Assembly: GCF_002210345.1 (NCBI RefSeq)
Contig: NZ_MWQI01000004.1
Span: 62,001-126,000 of the forward strand
DNA length: 64,000 nt
Origin: Fibrobacter sp. UWB4
GTDB taxonomy: Bacteria; Fibrobacterota; Fibrobacteria; Fibrobacterales; Fibrobacteraceae
Direction of reading: 5' to 3'
The position numbers were made by a program, and so were the translations under genes. The stretch's first letter is position 1, and each line of letters begins with the position of its first letter. The notes beneath the pieces were generated by a model that had not been told where the DNA came from, made no database searches, and saw nothing but the letters and a program-made list of their open reading frames with translations. Shown piece after piece: positions 16,200-25,620 of the stretch.

Positions 16200-17381
16200 A
16201 TGAATAAGATAAAGTCCTTTGTTATCGCGGCTTCTGCCGTATTACTTTTTACGACGTCCGCAAATGCGTGTCTTGCCGCCTGCAAGGAAAAGAAGCGGGA
16301 TGAAGCTTACAGTAAACCTCTATCGGCTGCTGCGTTGCAGACTGTTATTGATAACGCTTTGCCGCTGAAGGCGGTGGACCCGGAACTTGGCGAACCTTAT
16401 CAGGTCTACCCGATTGACGTAAAACCGTATGATAAGGATTTCCATGCAACGCTGATTGAATATCCTTATGGGAGTTCTCCGCGTGCGGTGACGCATGAAC
16501 CGAATCCGCGAGGGATTATCTTGTACGTGCATGGTTATAATGATTACTTCTTCCAGGAAGAACTTGCGGAAAAATCGGATTCTGCAGGTTTTGCGTTCTT
16601 TGCAATTGACTTGCATTACAATGGTCGTTCGTATAGTGAAGGCGAGCCGCGCTCGGATATGCGTAGCGTCAAGGAATACTATGCGGAGTTGGATGCTGCT
16701 GTGGCGCTCAGCAAGAAGATTGCGTCGAAAGGCTCGAATGCAAAATTGCCGTTTGTCGTTCTCGGGCATTCGCAGGGTGGGTTGATCACGCCGAATTATC
16801 TGAATGAACGCAATAGCGAAGATTTTGCGGCTCTCGTTTTGAATAGCCCGTTCCTAGATTATAAAAATAGCTGGTTTGTTCGCAACGTGGCCTTTCCTGT
16901 ATTTTCGGATATTGCGCTGTTGTTGCCCGATGCACCCGCTCCGAAACAGGAAGCCCCTAAGTACAACATATCTCTTTTGAAAAGTGAAAAGGGCGAGTGG
17001 GAATTTAATCGTGAATTGAAAAGCGATGAATGGCCGCAACAGTACTTTGGTTACCTCCGTGCGACAACTCGCGGCATCAAGTGGATCCATGCGGGAATGC
17101 AGATCAAGGCTCCTGTTCTCATGATGCGTAGCGGCTGCACGGTGAACACGGTCAAGTGGGATGACGACTACATGCGTTGCGACTGCATGCTTGATGTGAA
17201 TCTCCTTGAAAAGTGGGCTCCGAAATTGGGTAGTGATGTTACGACCGTAACGATTGAGGATGGCATGCATGACTTGTTCCTCTCGCGCAAGGATGTTCGC
17301 GATAACGCTTACCGCACGATGTTTGAATTCTTGGATGGAGCTGTTTTGCGGAAGCAGATTGTCGTTGCGCAGAACTTTTAA
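16200..17381 (+). CDS. Secreted alpha/beta hydrolase (serine aminopeptidase/lysophospholipase type)
   Basis: The 393-residue protein has a signal peptide (FVIAASAVLLFTTSANA, possible lipobox-like C after it) and an S33/Hydrolase_4 domain. The oxyanion part is YVHGYNDYFF, the nucleophile elbow is VLGHSQGGLIT with Ser, and the catalytic His lies in IEDGMHDLFLS. A three-Cys block (RSGCTVN, MRCDCML) lies between them. It probably cleaves a lipid or ester in the periplasm. The start at 16200 is chosen because it opens the signal peptide. GTCTAATTGGA occurs about 40 bases upstream, resembling part of the TonB-gene control elements. Confidence 0.85.
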   Translation: MNKIKSFVIAASAVLLFTTSANACLAACKEKKRDEAYSKPLSAAALQTVIDNALPLKAVDPELGEPYQVYPIDVKPYDKDFHATLIEYPYGSSPRAVTHEPNPRGIILYVHGYNDYFFQEELAEKSDSAGFAFFAIDLHYNGRSYSEGEPRSDMRSVKEYYAELDAAVALSKKIASKGSNAKLPFVVLGHSQGGLITPNYLNERNSEDFAALVLNSPFLDYKNSWFVRNVAFPVFSDIALLLPDAPAPKQEAPKYNISLLKSEKGEWEFNRELKSDEWPQQYFGYLRATTRGIKWIHAGMQIKAPVLMMRSGCTVNTVKWDDDYMRCDCMLDVNLLEKWAPKLGSDVTTVTIEDGMHDLFLSRKDVRDNAYRTMFEFLDGAVLRKQIVVAQNF

Positions 17382-17408
17382 TAATTAGATTTTGTTTTAA
17401 TCGGTTAG

Positions 17409-17443
17409 CGCACTTTCCTTGTCATGAGGGGAGTGCGTTTTTT
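17409..17443 (+). terminator. Rho-independent terminator after the hydrolase
   Basis: CGCACTTTCC pairs with GGGGAGTGCG (two G-T pairs, nine-base loop), followed by six T. It lies 28 bases past the hydrolase stop and just before the methyltransferase ribosome site. Confidence 0.8.
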
Positions 17444-17454
17444 AGGAGAAAAAT

Positions 17455-18051
17455 ATGAGTAAGAACATTTGGGATGTCTTTGCGCCGGTTTACGAATTCG
17501 CGATGCGTTCGCAGAAGGATATTTATGATTTTATGTATGGGCGGATTGGGGAGGTTGTGCGGGGCAAGGATGTGCTTGAACTGGCGACGGGCCCGGGGAT
17601 GATTGCGCGGCATATTGCGCCGCAGGCGAATCATGTAGTGGCGACGGATTTTGCGCCGAAGATGATCGAGACGGCTCGCAAGGCGAAGAATCCGGAAAAT
17701 GTGCGCTTTGAAGTGGCTGATGCGACTTCGTTACGGTTTATGGACAAAGCTTTTGATGTCGTCGTTATTGCGAATGCGCTCCACATTATCCCAGAGCCTT
17801 CAAAGGCGCTTGCGGAAATCCGCCGCGTTTTGAAAGATGACGGCGTGCTGATTGCCCCGAACTTTATATTCCCTGCTGACGGTAAAAGAAACTTGTGGCA
17901 AAAGCTTTTGAGTCTTGTCGGTGTCCGCTTTGCGCACGAATGGACGGAAGACGAATACAAGTCTTTTTTGAAAGGGAATGGCTGGACGATAACGGAAAAT
18001 TGCGTTATTAAGGGGCGGATTGATTTAGCGTATGTGGAATGCGGGAAATAG
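17455..18051 (+). CDS. Class I SAM-dependent methyltransferase
   Basis: The 198-residue cytoplasmic enzyme has the UbiE/Methyltransf_11 motifs: VLELATGPGMIARHI (motif I), ATDFAPKMIETA (post I, acidic residue), EVADATSLRFMDKAFDVVVI and ALAEIRRVLKDDGVLI. The substrate is unknown. AGGAGAAAAAT precedes the ATG. It stands alone between two terminators, so it is a single-gene transcript. It points toward the metallophore island but has no evident link to it. Confidence 0.9.
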   Translation: MSKNIWDVFAPVYEFAMRSQKDIYDFMYGRIGEVVRGKDVLELATGPGMIARHIAPQANHVVATDFAPKMIETARKAKNPENVRFEVADATSLRFMDKAFDVVVIANALHIIPEPSKALAEIRRVLKDDGVLIAPNFIFPADGKRNLWQKLLSLVGVRFAHEWTEDEYKSFLKGNGWTITENCVIKGRIDLAYVECGK

Positions 18052-18074
18052 AAAATCGCGTACTAAAAACAGAA

Positions 18075-18102
18075 AATTGCCCCGGATTTCTCCGGGGCAA
18101 TT
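18075..18102. terminator. Bidirectional terminator
   Basis: A 12-bp perfect stem (AATTGCCCCGGA/TCCGGGGCAATT, loop TTTC) between the convergent methyltransferase and ABC genes. On the minus strand it is followed by CTGTTTTTAG, so it mainly ends the ABC operon. Confidence 0.75.
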
Positions 18103-18126
18103 TAGTAGGTGGTTATTGAATGAGTT

Positions 18127-19854
18127 CTAATTTACTTCTTGGAGCTTGAGCATTTTGCCGAAGAGGCCGCCCTTTGCTTTGAGTTCTGCGGGGGAGCCGG
18201 TTTCGACAACTTGACCGTTTTGCAGGACCACGACCTTGTCGGCATTTGCGATGGTGCGCATGCGGTGGGCGATGATGATGACGGTCTTGTTTTGCACGAG
18301 TTCCGAAATGCTTTGCTGAATCTTGGATTCGTTTTCGACATCGAGGCTTGCGGTGGCTTCGTCAAGGAGCACGATGGGGGCGTCCTTGAGGATGGCGCGG
18401 GCGATGGAGATTCGCTGGCGTTCGCCGCCGGAGAGCGTGTCGCCGTTTTCGCCGATGACGGTGTCGTAGCCTTGCGGGAGTCTTTGGACAAAGTCATCGC
18501 AGTTGGCGAGTTTTGCAGCTCGCAGGATTTCTTCGTCGGTGGCGTCGCGTTTACCGATGCGAATGTTGTCGCGGATGGACGTGTTGAACAGCACGACATC
18601 CTGGAAGACGATGGAGAAGTTTTTGAGGAGCGTTTCGGGATCGATTCTCGAAATGTCCTGGCCGCCGAGCGTGATGGTACCGCCTTGAATGTCCCAGAAG
18701 CGGGCGGCGAGCTTTGCTGCGGTTGTCTTTCCGCTGCCAGACGGGCCCACGAGTGCGGTGATTTCGCCTTGCTTGGCGGTGAACGAAGCCTTCTTCAAGA
18801 CTTGCTTTTCTTCGTTGTAGTAGAAGTCAACGTTCTTGAATTCAATGTCATAATCAGCGGGCTCAAACTTTGTGGAACCGCGCTGGACTTCCATATCGTC
18901 CATTTCCTTGAATCGCTTGAGACGAACATCCAAGAAGAATAGTTCCGTCATGTTGTTTAGAACGAGATAAATGGGGCTGTAAATCGTCGATGCGCAGACG
19001 ATGTACACGAGATAATCAAATACGCTTAATTTGTCTTGTGCAAGGAGGATAGAACCGAAAATGAGAACGGAAGCAAGTCCGAGTTTCAGGAAAATCTGGG
19101 CGCCGTTCAAGATGACACCAGACATGAATTCGCCTTTAATCTGGGAATGTTCATAGAATTTGGAGTGATCATCCAATGCTTTGCAGACTCTTTCTTCTTC
19201 GCAGTAGGACTTGATTTCTTGAATATTTTCAAGGCTTTCCTGAATGTCTTCGGTAATGACGCGGGCCGCATTGTAGGTATGCTTGAAGTTTTTGAACTGT
19301 AATTTGCGGGACAAGTAAATGAGCAAGCCTGCAAATGGTGCTACCCACAAAAGTGCAGCAGCCATCAACGGGTTGTAAATGATGAGTGCGACTGCGCAGA
19401 TAACGAGCATCGCGGCGACTGCGAAAATTTCAGGAACGGCGTGCGAGAAAATCATTTCAAGTGCGTTCACGTCATTCATGATGGTCGAAGTCAAGTCGGA
19501 AAGGTCCTTTTTGCCAAAGAAGGCGAGCGGGAGCTTGCGCAACTTTTCGGCAAGCGTGATGCGACGTTTTTTACATTCCGAATAGACAGATTCGTACGTG
19601 CTGTCGTAAGAGAGCGCATAGATGAAGTACATGACAAGGTAAATGACGACCGCAATTGCTATGTAAACCCAGAAATTATGCGGTTCTGCCGACGGATTTT
19701 GCATTTTCGCCATGAATTCCTTGAGGAACAGGAATACGAACGAAAGCGGGAGCATTAACGAGAGGTAATGCCACGTTGTCCAAAATACGCCTTTGATAAA
19801 TGTTTTTGTACCTTCATCAGAGAGGACAAAGCGATTTTTGATCCAATTATACAT
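18127..19854 (-). CDS. ABC exporter-fold half transporter (metallophore pair 1, second gene)
   Basis: The 575-residue protein joins six N-terminal membrane helices to an ATPase domain. Walker A is GPSGSGKTTAAKLAARFW, the signature LSGGERQRISIARAIL, Walker B VLLDEATASLD, and the switch His lies in IIIAHRM. MYNWIKNRF at 19854 is taken as the start; the upstream frame overlaps the partner gene. The two genes overlap by eight bases and surely form a heterodimer. Fused pairs of this type flank siderophore genes in yersiniabactin (YbtPQ) and mycobactin (IrtAB) systems, where they import the ferric complex. Import or export of the metallophore is the likely role. Confidence 0.85.
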   Translation of the reverse strand: MYNWIKNRFVLSDEGTKTFIKGVFWTTWHYLSLMLPLSFVFLFLKEFMAKMQNPSAEPHNFWVYIAIAVVIYLVMYFIYALSYDSTYESVYSECKKRRITLAEKLRKLPLAFFGKKDLSDLTSTIMNDVNALEMIFSHAVPEIFAVAAMLVICAVALIIYNPLMAAALLWVAPFAGLLIYLSRKLQFKNFKHTYNAARVITEDIQESLENIQEIKSYCEEERVCKALDDHSKFYEHSQIKGEFMSGVILNGAQIFLKLGLASVLIFGSILLAQDKLSVFDYLVYIVCASTIYSPIYLVLNNMTELFFLDVRLKRFKEMDDMEVQRGSTKFEPADYDIEFKNVDFYYNEEKQVLKKASFTAKQGEITALVGPSGSGKTTAAKLAARFWDIQGGTITLGGQDISRIDPETLLKNFSIVFQDVVLFNTSIRDNIRIGKRDATDEEILRAAKLANCDDFVQRLPQGYDTVIGENGDTLSGGERQRISIARAILKDAPIVLLDEATASLDVENESKIQQSISELVQNKTVIIIAHRMRTIANADKVVVLQNGQVVETGSPAELKAKGGLFGKMLKLQEVN

Positions 19855-21610
19855 TCTTGCCTCCGATAGTCCAGCTGACGGACTGCTGATAATCTTGCCA
19901 CATCTTGGCGAATATGCCACCCTTTTCGACGAGTTCCTTGTGCGTGCCGCGTTCCACGATTTCACCGCCTTGTACGACGAGAATCTGGTCGGCATTCACG
20001 ATGCTTGTGAGTCTGTGTGCAATCATCAAGACTGTTTTGCCCTTGGAAAGCGTTTGCAATGCTTGCTGGATAAGGCTTTCGTTTTCAGGGTCTGCAAATG
20101 CGGTGGCTTCGTCGAGAACGACAATCGGAGCGTTCTTGAGGATGGCGCGTGCGAGGACGATTCGCTGCTGTTCACCACCGGAGAGGTATGTACCCTTGCT
20201 GCCGATGACGGTGTTGATGCCTTCGGGCAAGCGGTCAATGATTTCGCGGCATTGGGCGAGATCGAGTGCCTTGTTGACGCTTTCAATGGATGCCTCAGGA
20301 GTTCCGTAACGGACGTTTTCCAAAATACTCTTCTTGAAGAGTCGAGTATTCTGGAAAACGAATGATGTGTTTTTCATGAGGACTTCTTGGGGTATTTCCT
20401 TGATGGGCGCGCCGCCGACTAAAATTTCACCATCGTTGGCATCGAAGAATCTCGGGACGAGCTTTGCAATGGTGCTCTTGCCGCCGCCAGATGCACCGAC
20501 GAGAGCGACTGTTTCGCCTTCCTTTATTTTGAATGAAATGTCATGAAGGACTTCATTTTCTGTGCCGGGGTAGGTGAACTTGACATTCTTGAATTCAACA
20601 TCGAAATGCTTGACTTCTTGCGGGTTTGTCGGTGTAGCAAGTTCCGGGTAATCTGTCAACGATTCAATGCTACCAATGGCGAGTTTTGCCTGGTTTACGG
20701 CTTGGCTCAAGTACATGCTGCGCATGACGCACTGCGAGAAAACGGGGGTCACGAGAACGTAGAGCATCAAGTCCACGATTGTTGCGGCGATGTTGCCCGA
20801 ACTCGTTGCAATCAGGAATGCCGTGGGAACAAGGATGAGGGCGACGCCGTTGATGAGCGTCGTGTAAGAGCACATGATGAACTTCCAACTGCTGGAATAT
20901 GCAGTGACCATTTGATGGTAATCATCAATCGTTTTATAGAAATTCTTGAAGGAGAAAATTGTTTGTTGGAAGACTTTCACGACGGGGATGCCGCGCACGT
21001 ATTCGACCGCTTCTGTATTCATGTCTTCGAGAGACTTCATGTACTTTTGCATAAAGTCCTTGCTCTTGTTCATCTTGGAGCCGAGCGTGATGATGGCGTA
21101 GGCAATTGGGACGAGTGATGCGATGCCAAGACGCCAATCGAAAATGAACAACAATACGAGCGAGGCGATGGGAACGACGATGGTCCCTGCTAAATCCGGG
21201 AGTTCGTGCGCCATGAATGTATGTGTGACGGCGGCGTTATCGTCAATGATTTTACGGATGCGTCCGGTGGGGTTCTTGTCGAAAAAGCCAAGCGGGAGCT
21301 TTAGCAGTTTTTTCATGGTGATTCTGCGGATGTTGCCTTCGATGCGGAAGGCGACTAAGTGCGAACAGATGAGGGCAGAAAAGTAAAGCACGACGCTCGC
21401 TGCCGAGAAAATGACGGCCATCAATGCGTAATGCTTGACCATATCGTATGAAATATTGCCTGTGTCTGCGAATAATTCACGGACGATGAGCCATACATAT
21501 ATAAAGGGAGCGATCCCAGCGATGGAACTCAATGATGAAAATAAAAGTGCAAACGGATATAAAATTTTTCGCGATTGCATATAAGGTGTTAGTCTTTTGA
21601 AAACACTCAT
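19847..21610 (-). CDS. ABC exporter-fold half transporter (metallophore pair 1, first gene)
   Basis: The 587-residue partner has six membrane helices and an ATPase domain with Walker A GASGGGKSTIAKLVPRFF, signature LSGGEQQRIVLARAIL and Walker B VVLDEATAFADPENE. The ATAFADPE wording after Walker B is characteristic of the IrtB/YbtP-like branch. ATG 21610 follows GAAGGTAACT. It is divergent from the first propeller-lipoprotein gene, and the shared gap holds the TAGT-N5-CTAAC palindrome found in two other control regions of the island, which supports a metallophore role. Confidence 0.85.
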   Translation of the reverse strand: MSVFKRLTPYMQSRKILYPFALLFSSLSSIAGIAPFIYVWLIVRELFADTGNISYDMVKHYALMAVIFSAASVVLYFSALICSHLVAFRIEGNIRRITMKKLLKLPLGFFDKNPTGRIRKIIDDNAAVTHTFMAHELPDLAGTIVVPIASLVLLFIFDWRLGIASLVPIAYAIITLGSKMNKSKDFMQKYMKSLEDMNTEAVEYVRGIPVVKVFQQTIFSFKNFYKTIDDYHQMVTAYSSSWKFIMCSYTTLINGVALILVPTAFLIATSSGNIAATIVDLMLYVLVTPVFSQCVMRSMYLSQAVNQAKLAIGSIESLTDYPELATPTNPQEVKHFDVEFKNVKFTYPGTENEVLHDISFKIKEGETVALVGASGGGKSTIAKLVPRFFDANDGEILVGGAPIKEIPQEVLMKNTSFVFQNTRLFKKSILENVRYGTPEASIESVNKALDLAQCREIIDRLPEGINTVIGSKGTYLSGGEQQRIVLARAILKNAPIVVLDEATAFADPENESLIQQALQTLSKGKTVLMIAHRLTSIVNADQILVVQGGEIVERGTHKELVEKGGIFAKMWQDYQQSVSWTIGGKNV

Positions 21611-21673
21611 AGTTACCTTCTGTTTGTTTTTCGCACCAATTTTAATTTATTGAGGTCTTGTTTTAAAGGCTAT

Positions 21674-21690
21674 ATTAGTCATATCTAACT
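21674..21690. promoter_or_regulatory. Island palindrome TAGT-N5-CTAAC, copy 1
   Basis: ATTAGT CATAT CTAACT lies in the divergent gap between ABC pair 1 and the lipoprotein/TonB receptor/feoAB operon. The same arms and spacing recur before the NRPS operon (55042-55058) and before the AraC gene (61532-61548). Confidence 0.55.
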
Positions 21691-21788
21691 TTTTGGATTG
21701 GTTTGGGTCCATTTGGAGTTGAGGCGGTCTTTGGGGATTTCTAAAATGCGGGCGAAACTTAAAAGGTGTATAACACTAGGAGTCATGA

Positions 21789-22991
21789 ATGAACAAAAAA
21801 CTTATTGCAGTTACTTTTGCTGCGAGCCTTTTTGCAGCATGCGGTAGCGATTCTTCGAACAACGCAAGCTCTGATTCGGATGATTACAAACGCGAATTTG
21901 CAACTTCCATTTCGACTGGTGAAACGATGTTTATCGGCACGATGTCTTTGGAACACACGGATGATTTGGGCAAGGACTTTGTCGAAGTTGGTACGCGTGC
22001 AGGCGTTGTCTATTACGATAATTCCCTGTTCATCGCTGATTTGGATGTAGGTTCTATTTCCCGTTACAGCCTGGCTGAAAACAACAAGCTTGGCAAGGTG
22101 ACTGCAAAGCTCTCTCTCCCGGGAACTTGGGTGAACCACATTTATTTTGTCAACGAGGAAAAGGCTTATTTGGGCGGCATGCTCGATTCCTTGATTATCA
22201 TCAACCCGAAAACCATGAAGAAGACGGGTGCCATTGATCTTTCCAAGTACAAGGATAAGGACGCTCTCGTGGTGAGCCCGGGAACTGGCGTGATTGTTGA
22301 CGGTCGCCTCTATGTGGGCCTCTTGCAGAACGTGAGCGATTATGCTACGGGTAACGAAGCTCAGGTCGCCATTATTGACGTCAAGAAGGATAAAGTAATT
22401 GATGTTGCGAAGGATGACCGCATTGCTGCCGTGGGTTCCTTGGATGACTCCCAGAACCAGGCGTTTACGGTGCTTGACGGTTACATCTATTGCTACAGTA
22501 ATGCTTCTTGGGGCTACGCTCCGGGCCAGGTTGATGGATTCTTGCGTATCAAGGTGGGTGAAACCAAGTTCGATGAAAAGTATGTCTGGAAGGTCAGCGA
22601 AGAAGTTGGCATTAAGAACCTTACGGAAAAGGGTAACTTCAAGTATCTCTCTCCGGCAACGTATCCGTCGGAAGATGGCTATGTCTATGCTTTCTTGAAC
22701 GTGATGGTCGATTTGCAGCAGACTTGGACGGACATGGATAGCTATCACAATAATACTTGCAAGCCGGTGCAGGTTGACCTTGCCAAGAAGAAGATCAAGG
22801 CTTTGCCGATTGGTTATTCTTCGAGCTGGGCTAGCTACGGCAAGTATGTTGAAGATGATGGCAACGTAATTTTTGCGGTCTCTACTGAAGAAGATGGCAA
22901 TGCATACTTCCGCTATGATCCGAAGACGGATAAGGCTAAGAAAATTGCGAAGGCTGAACAGATCCCGATGTGGATTGTGCCGCTGAAGTAA
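21789..22991 (+). CDS. Beta-propeller surface lipoprotein linked to TonB receptor A
   Basis: The 400-residue protein has a lipobox (ASLFAACGSD), a Ser/Asn linker and repeated blade-like strands (for example GVVYYDNSLFIADLDVGSIS, LDSLIIINPKTMKKTGAIDL, VAIIDVKKDKVIDV). This is the layout of the propeller lipoproteins (DUF4374-like) that Bacteroidota encode beside TonB receptors for siderophore capture. The assignment rests on repeat pattern and context. It starts after AGGAG and leads an operon with TonB receptor A and feoAB. A paralogue lies behind TonB receptor B at 30152. It probably binds the ferric metallophore at the cell surface and hands it to the receptor. Confidence 0.65.
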   Translation: MNKKLIAVTFAASLFAACGSDSSNNASSDSDDYKREFATSISTGETMFIGTMSLEHTDDLGKDFVEVGTRAGVVYYDNSLFIADLDVGSISRYSLAENNKLGKVTAKLSLPGTWVNHIYFVNEEKAYLGGMLDSLIIINPKTMKKTGAIDLSKYKDKDALVVSPGTGVIVDGRLYVGLLQNVSDYATGNEAQVAIIDVKKDKVIDVAKDDRIAAVGSLDDSQNQAFTVLDGYIYCYSNASWGYAPGQVDGFLRIKVGETKFDEKYVWKVSEEVGIKNLTEKGNFKYLSPATYPSEDGYVYAFLNVMVDLQQTWTDMDSYHNNTCKPVQVDLAKKKIKALPIGYSSSWASYGKYVEDDGNVIFAVSTEEDGNAYFRYDPKTDKAKKIAKAEQIPMWIVPLK

Positions 22992-23032
22992 GATTATGAG
23001 GCCTAACGGCTAAGCGAAAAAATCATGCGGGC

Positions 23033-23071
23033 GGGGCCCCAGCTCGGAGTTGCGAAGGCCGCACGGGCCCC
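23033..23071. repeat. GC-rich inverted repeat between lipoprotein and TonB receptor A
   Basis: GGGGCCC at 23033-23039 pairs with GGGCCCC at 23065-23071 across a 25-base spacer, inside a GC-rich block (23025-23100) unlike its AT-rich neighbours. A TTTTTT run appears only at 23103. It could lower expression of the receptor relative to the lipoprotein or be a genomic repeat. No gene fits in the 139-base gap. Confidence 0.4.
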
Positions 23072-23130
23072 TCCCTGCACCCTCCCCATCCTTGGCCGAC
23101 GCTTTTTTCACTTTAGAAAATTTTTTGATA

Positions 23131-25383
23131 ATGAATATCTATAAAAGAATGAGATTTGTGCTTGCTTGTGCCGCAGTTTTGACTGTGGCTGTTTTTGCGC
23201 AGGATGATGAAGTGACGCAATTCGATGATTTTGCGGATGAAAATGAAAGTCCGTCAATTAGCACGGATGCTGCAAATGTCTCGGTGAATGGTGCCGCAGC
23301 TGTGAAATCTTCTGCAAATTCGGAAGATGTCACGCGATTAGATTTGCTTTCGGTTGAGACGGAATCCGAAGCGGAACAGGCAGCCATTGCAAAACAGGTA
23401 GAAACGGTCTCTACGATTGATGCCGCTGAATTGCAAAATACGAGCAAGAGCGTTTCCAAGGCTATAAATTCTGCTTCTGGCGTGAAAGTGCGCAAGTCTG
23501 GCGGAATGGGTAGCGAAGGCAAAATCAATATTCGCGGCATGGAAGGCAAGAACATCAAGGTGCTTGTCAACGGTGTTCCTGTCGAAACGCAAGGAAATTT
23601 GGGACTTGACGATATTCCCATCGATCAAATTGCGGATGTCGAAGTTTATAAGGGCTACATTCCGGCGCGCTTTGCAACAGACGGCGCGGGCGGTGCCATT
23701 AACATCGTGACTAAGAAACGCCCTGCAAATTCGATTGACGCATCTTACAGTATTTCGAGTTTCAATACGCACAAGGCTTCTGTTGCTGCAAGCCATTTGA
23801 TTGATAGCATTGCTGGCGCTGCAAGCCTTGAAATTGGCGTGTCCGGCTACTTCAACCATTCCGATAACGATTACGAATTTTCTTCTCCGTATATGAAAAG
23901 TTCTACGGGCGAAGATACGAGCGTTGTTCGCGATCATGACCATTACACTTCTTACAATGTGCAGGCTTTTGCGAACTTGATGAACGCCTGGTTTGACCAG
24001 ATTTCGCTCGGTGCTAGCTTTGGTGCATTTGACAAGCAGATTCAGGGAGTTGAAAACCGCATTAAGGAATCGACATCTGAAGGTTATAATTTTGGAGCTT
24101 CGCTCGGACTGGACAAGAAGAATTTCTTTGCTGAAGATCTGAATTTCAGCGACCATTTTTCGTTTGGCTTTGCCGAAAATAAAATCGTGGATACGAGCCG
24201 AGTCCATTGCCGAAACTGGTTCAGTTGCGATACGGCGCAAAAGAACGTAGGTGAACTCGTGTCCATGGGACTCCCGAGATTGCGCACAGTAGAGATCTAT
24301 GATTTCAACAACTTGCTGAATTTTGATTATCAGTTTGTTAAAGGTCAAAAGATTTACTGGAATACGCTCGTCAAGTACCACAAGGAAAATCCTGAAGACG
24401 ATTACGGCTCTGAAAAGGCTCAGTTTAACACGGCGGGCCTTCCGGGAGAAGTTTTCTCGGTGACGACAGGGCTTTCTCTTGAAAATAATTTCCTTGATTC
24501 ACGCCTCCAGAATCTTCTCGGTTTCAAGTTCCATTATATGAAGGCTAAAATTTCGAATATGCCGACGAGCCTTCTGATTGAACCTGCGGTGGAATCGAAC
24601 GATTACCATGATTTCAGTTACGATGAAAGTTTTATGTTCAAGGTGGCAAAGCCACTTTCCATGAAGGCGTCGTATCAGCATGCTGTGCGCTTGCCGACTC
24701 CTGAAGAACTCTTTGGCGATGGCATTCGCGTTAGCGCAGCGACAAGTCTCAAGCCTGAACAGGCTGATAACTTCAACTTTGGAATTTCTGTGGATTTGCA
24801 GGAATTGCCGCTCGTGACGAGACTCCGCTTTGATGGTGATGTGTTTTATTCGTACTACAAGGATAAAATCCATTACATGAGTTCGGCACAGATGTCTACG
24901 CCTTACTTTAACATGAATCCGATTCGTGCCTGGGGCTACGAAGGTGATGTGAAGTTGGATGTCAATGAATGGGTTTTGCTCGGGACGAACTGGACTTTCC
25001 AGGACTTGCGTAACATGAAATATACGGCAAAACAGGGCGTCCCCAAGAAGGCGATTGTGCCGAATATTCCGCGATTCTTTATGAACTATCTTGCGGAATT
25101 CCATATTGGCGATTTGTTTGGCAAAGAAGACTTCTTGAAAGTCTGGTGGTCTGCAAATTATACGGATGAATATTTCTACGGCTGGAAGATTAGCTCCCGC
25201 CAGAGCCGTAAAATTAAATCCTCGTTCACGCAAGATGTAGGCGTTGAATATTCCCTTTGGGATAATAAACTGGGCTGGAGCTTTGAAGTCGATAACATCA
25301 CGGATAGCGAATCGTTCGATAAGTTTGGTGAAAGTAAACCGGGTAGGAGTTTTGCAACAAAGATTCGCTACAGCTTTAAATAG
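23131..25383 (+). CDS. TonB-dependent outer-membrane receptor A
   Basis: The 750-residue protein has a signal peptide (FVLACAAVLTVAVFAQ), a possible TonB box just behind it (DDEVTQFDD), a plug domain (KVRKSGGMGSEGKINIRGME at about 120-139, then VLVNGVPVETQG and RFATDGAGGAINIVTKK) and a large 22-strand-type barrel ending in Phe-Lys. ATG 23131 is used; upstream codons lie in the GC-rich gap. The nearest relatives by style are receptors for siderophores or vitamin-like ligands. It is followed 15 bases later by feoA with a strong AAGGAGG, so receptor and Feo are one operon. TonB receptor B at 27927 is a close paralogue. Confidence 0.9.
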   Translation: MNIYKRMRFVLACAAVLTVAVFAQDDEVTQFDDFADENESPSISTDAANVSVNGAAAVKSSANSEDVTRLDLLSVETESEAEQAAIAKQVETVSTIDAAELQNTSKSVSKAINSASGVKVRKSGGMGSEGKINIRGMEGKNIKVLVNGVPVETQGNLGLDDIPIDQIADVEVYKGYIPARFATDGAGGAINIVTKKRPANSIDASYSISSFNTHKASVAASHLIDSIAGAASLEIGVSGYFNHSDNDYEFSSPYMKSSTGEDTSVVRDHDHYTSYNVQAFANLMNAWFDQISLGASFGAFDKQIQGVENRIKESTSEGYNFGASLGLDKKNFFAEDLNFSDHFSFGFAENKIVDTSRVHCRNWFSCDTAQKNVGELVSMGLPRLRTVEIYDFNNLLNFDYQFVKGQKIYWNTLVKYHKENPEDDYGSEKAQFNTAGLPGEVFSVTTGLSLENNFLDSRLQNLLGFKFHYMKAKISNMPTSLLIEPAVESNDYHDFSYDESFMFKVAKPLSMKASYQHAVRLPTPEELFGDGIRVSAATSLKPEQADNFNFGISVDLQELPLVTRLRFDGDVFYSYYKDKIHYMSSAQMSTPYFNMNPIRAWGYEGDVKLDVNEWVLLGTNWTFQDLRNMKYTAKQGVPKKAIVPNIPRFFMNYLAEFHIGDLFGKEDFLKVWWSANYTDEYFYGWKISSRQSRKIKSSFTQDVGVEYSLWDNKLGWSFEVDNITDSESFDKFGESKPGRSFATKIRYSFK

Positions 25384-25398
25384 AAGGAGGTTATAGGA

Positions 25399-25620
25399 AT
25401 GTGTTTGTCTGAATTACAGGAAAATCAGAAGGGCTTGATTCAAAAGATTAACGGGGATTCCCGTTTCGTTTCTCGCGTCGTGTCGATGGGGCTTCCGCCG
25501 AGCAGCCCGTTCTTGGTATTGCAAAATGATGGGCGTTCTCCGGTTCTCGTGTATTCGCACGATACGATGATTGCGATTAACCGCAAAGAATGTATGCAGA
25601 TTGACGTGGAGATGGCATGA
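25399..25620 (+). CDS. feoA: FeoA, ferrous iron transport accessory protein
   Basis: The 73-residue SH3-like cytoplasmic protein reads MCLSELQENQKGLIQKINGD and then RVVSMGLPPSSPFLVLQND, the FeoA pattern (G-x-x-x-x-I, then R-x-x-x-M-G-L). It supports FeoB, probably through direct contact. AAGGAGG lies 8 bases before the start and its stop overlaps the feoB start (ATGA), so both are translated together. Coupling to a TonB receptor gene upstream is unusual. Confidence 0.9.
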   Translation: MCLSELQENQKGLIQKINGDSRFVSRVVSMGLPPSSPFLVLQNDGRSPVLVYSHDTMIAINRKECMQIDVEMA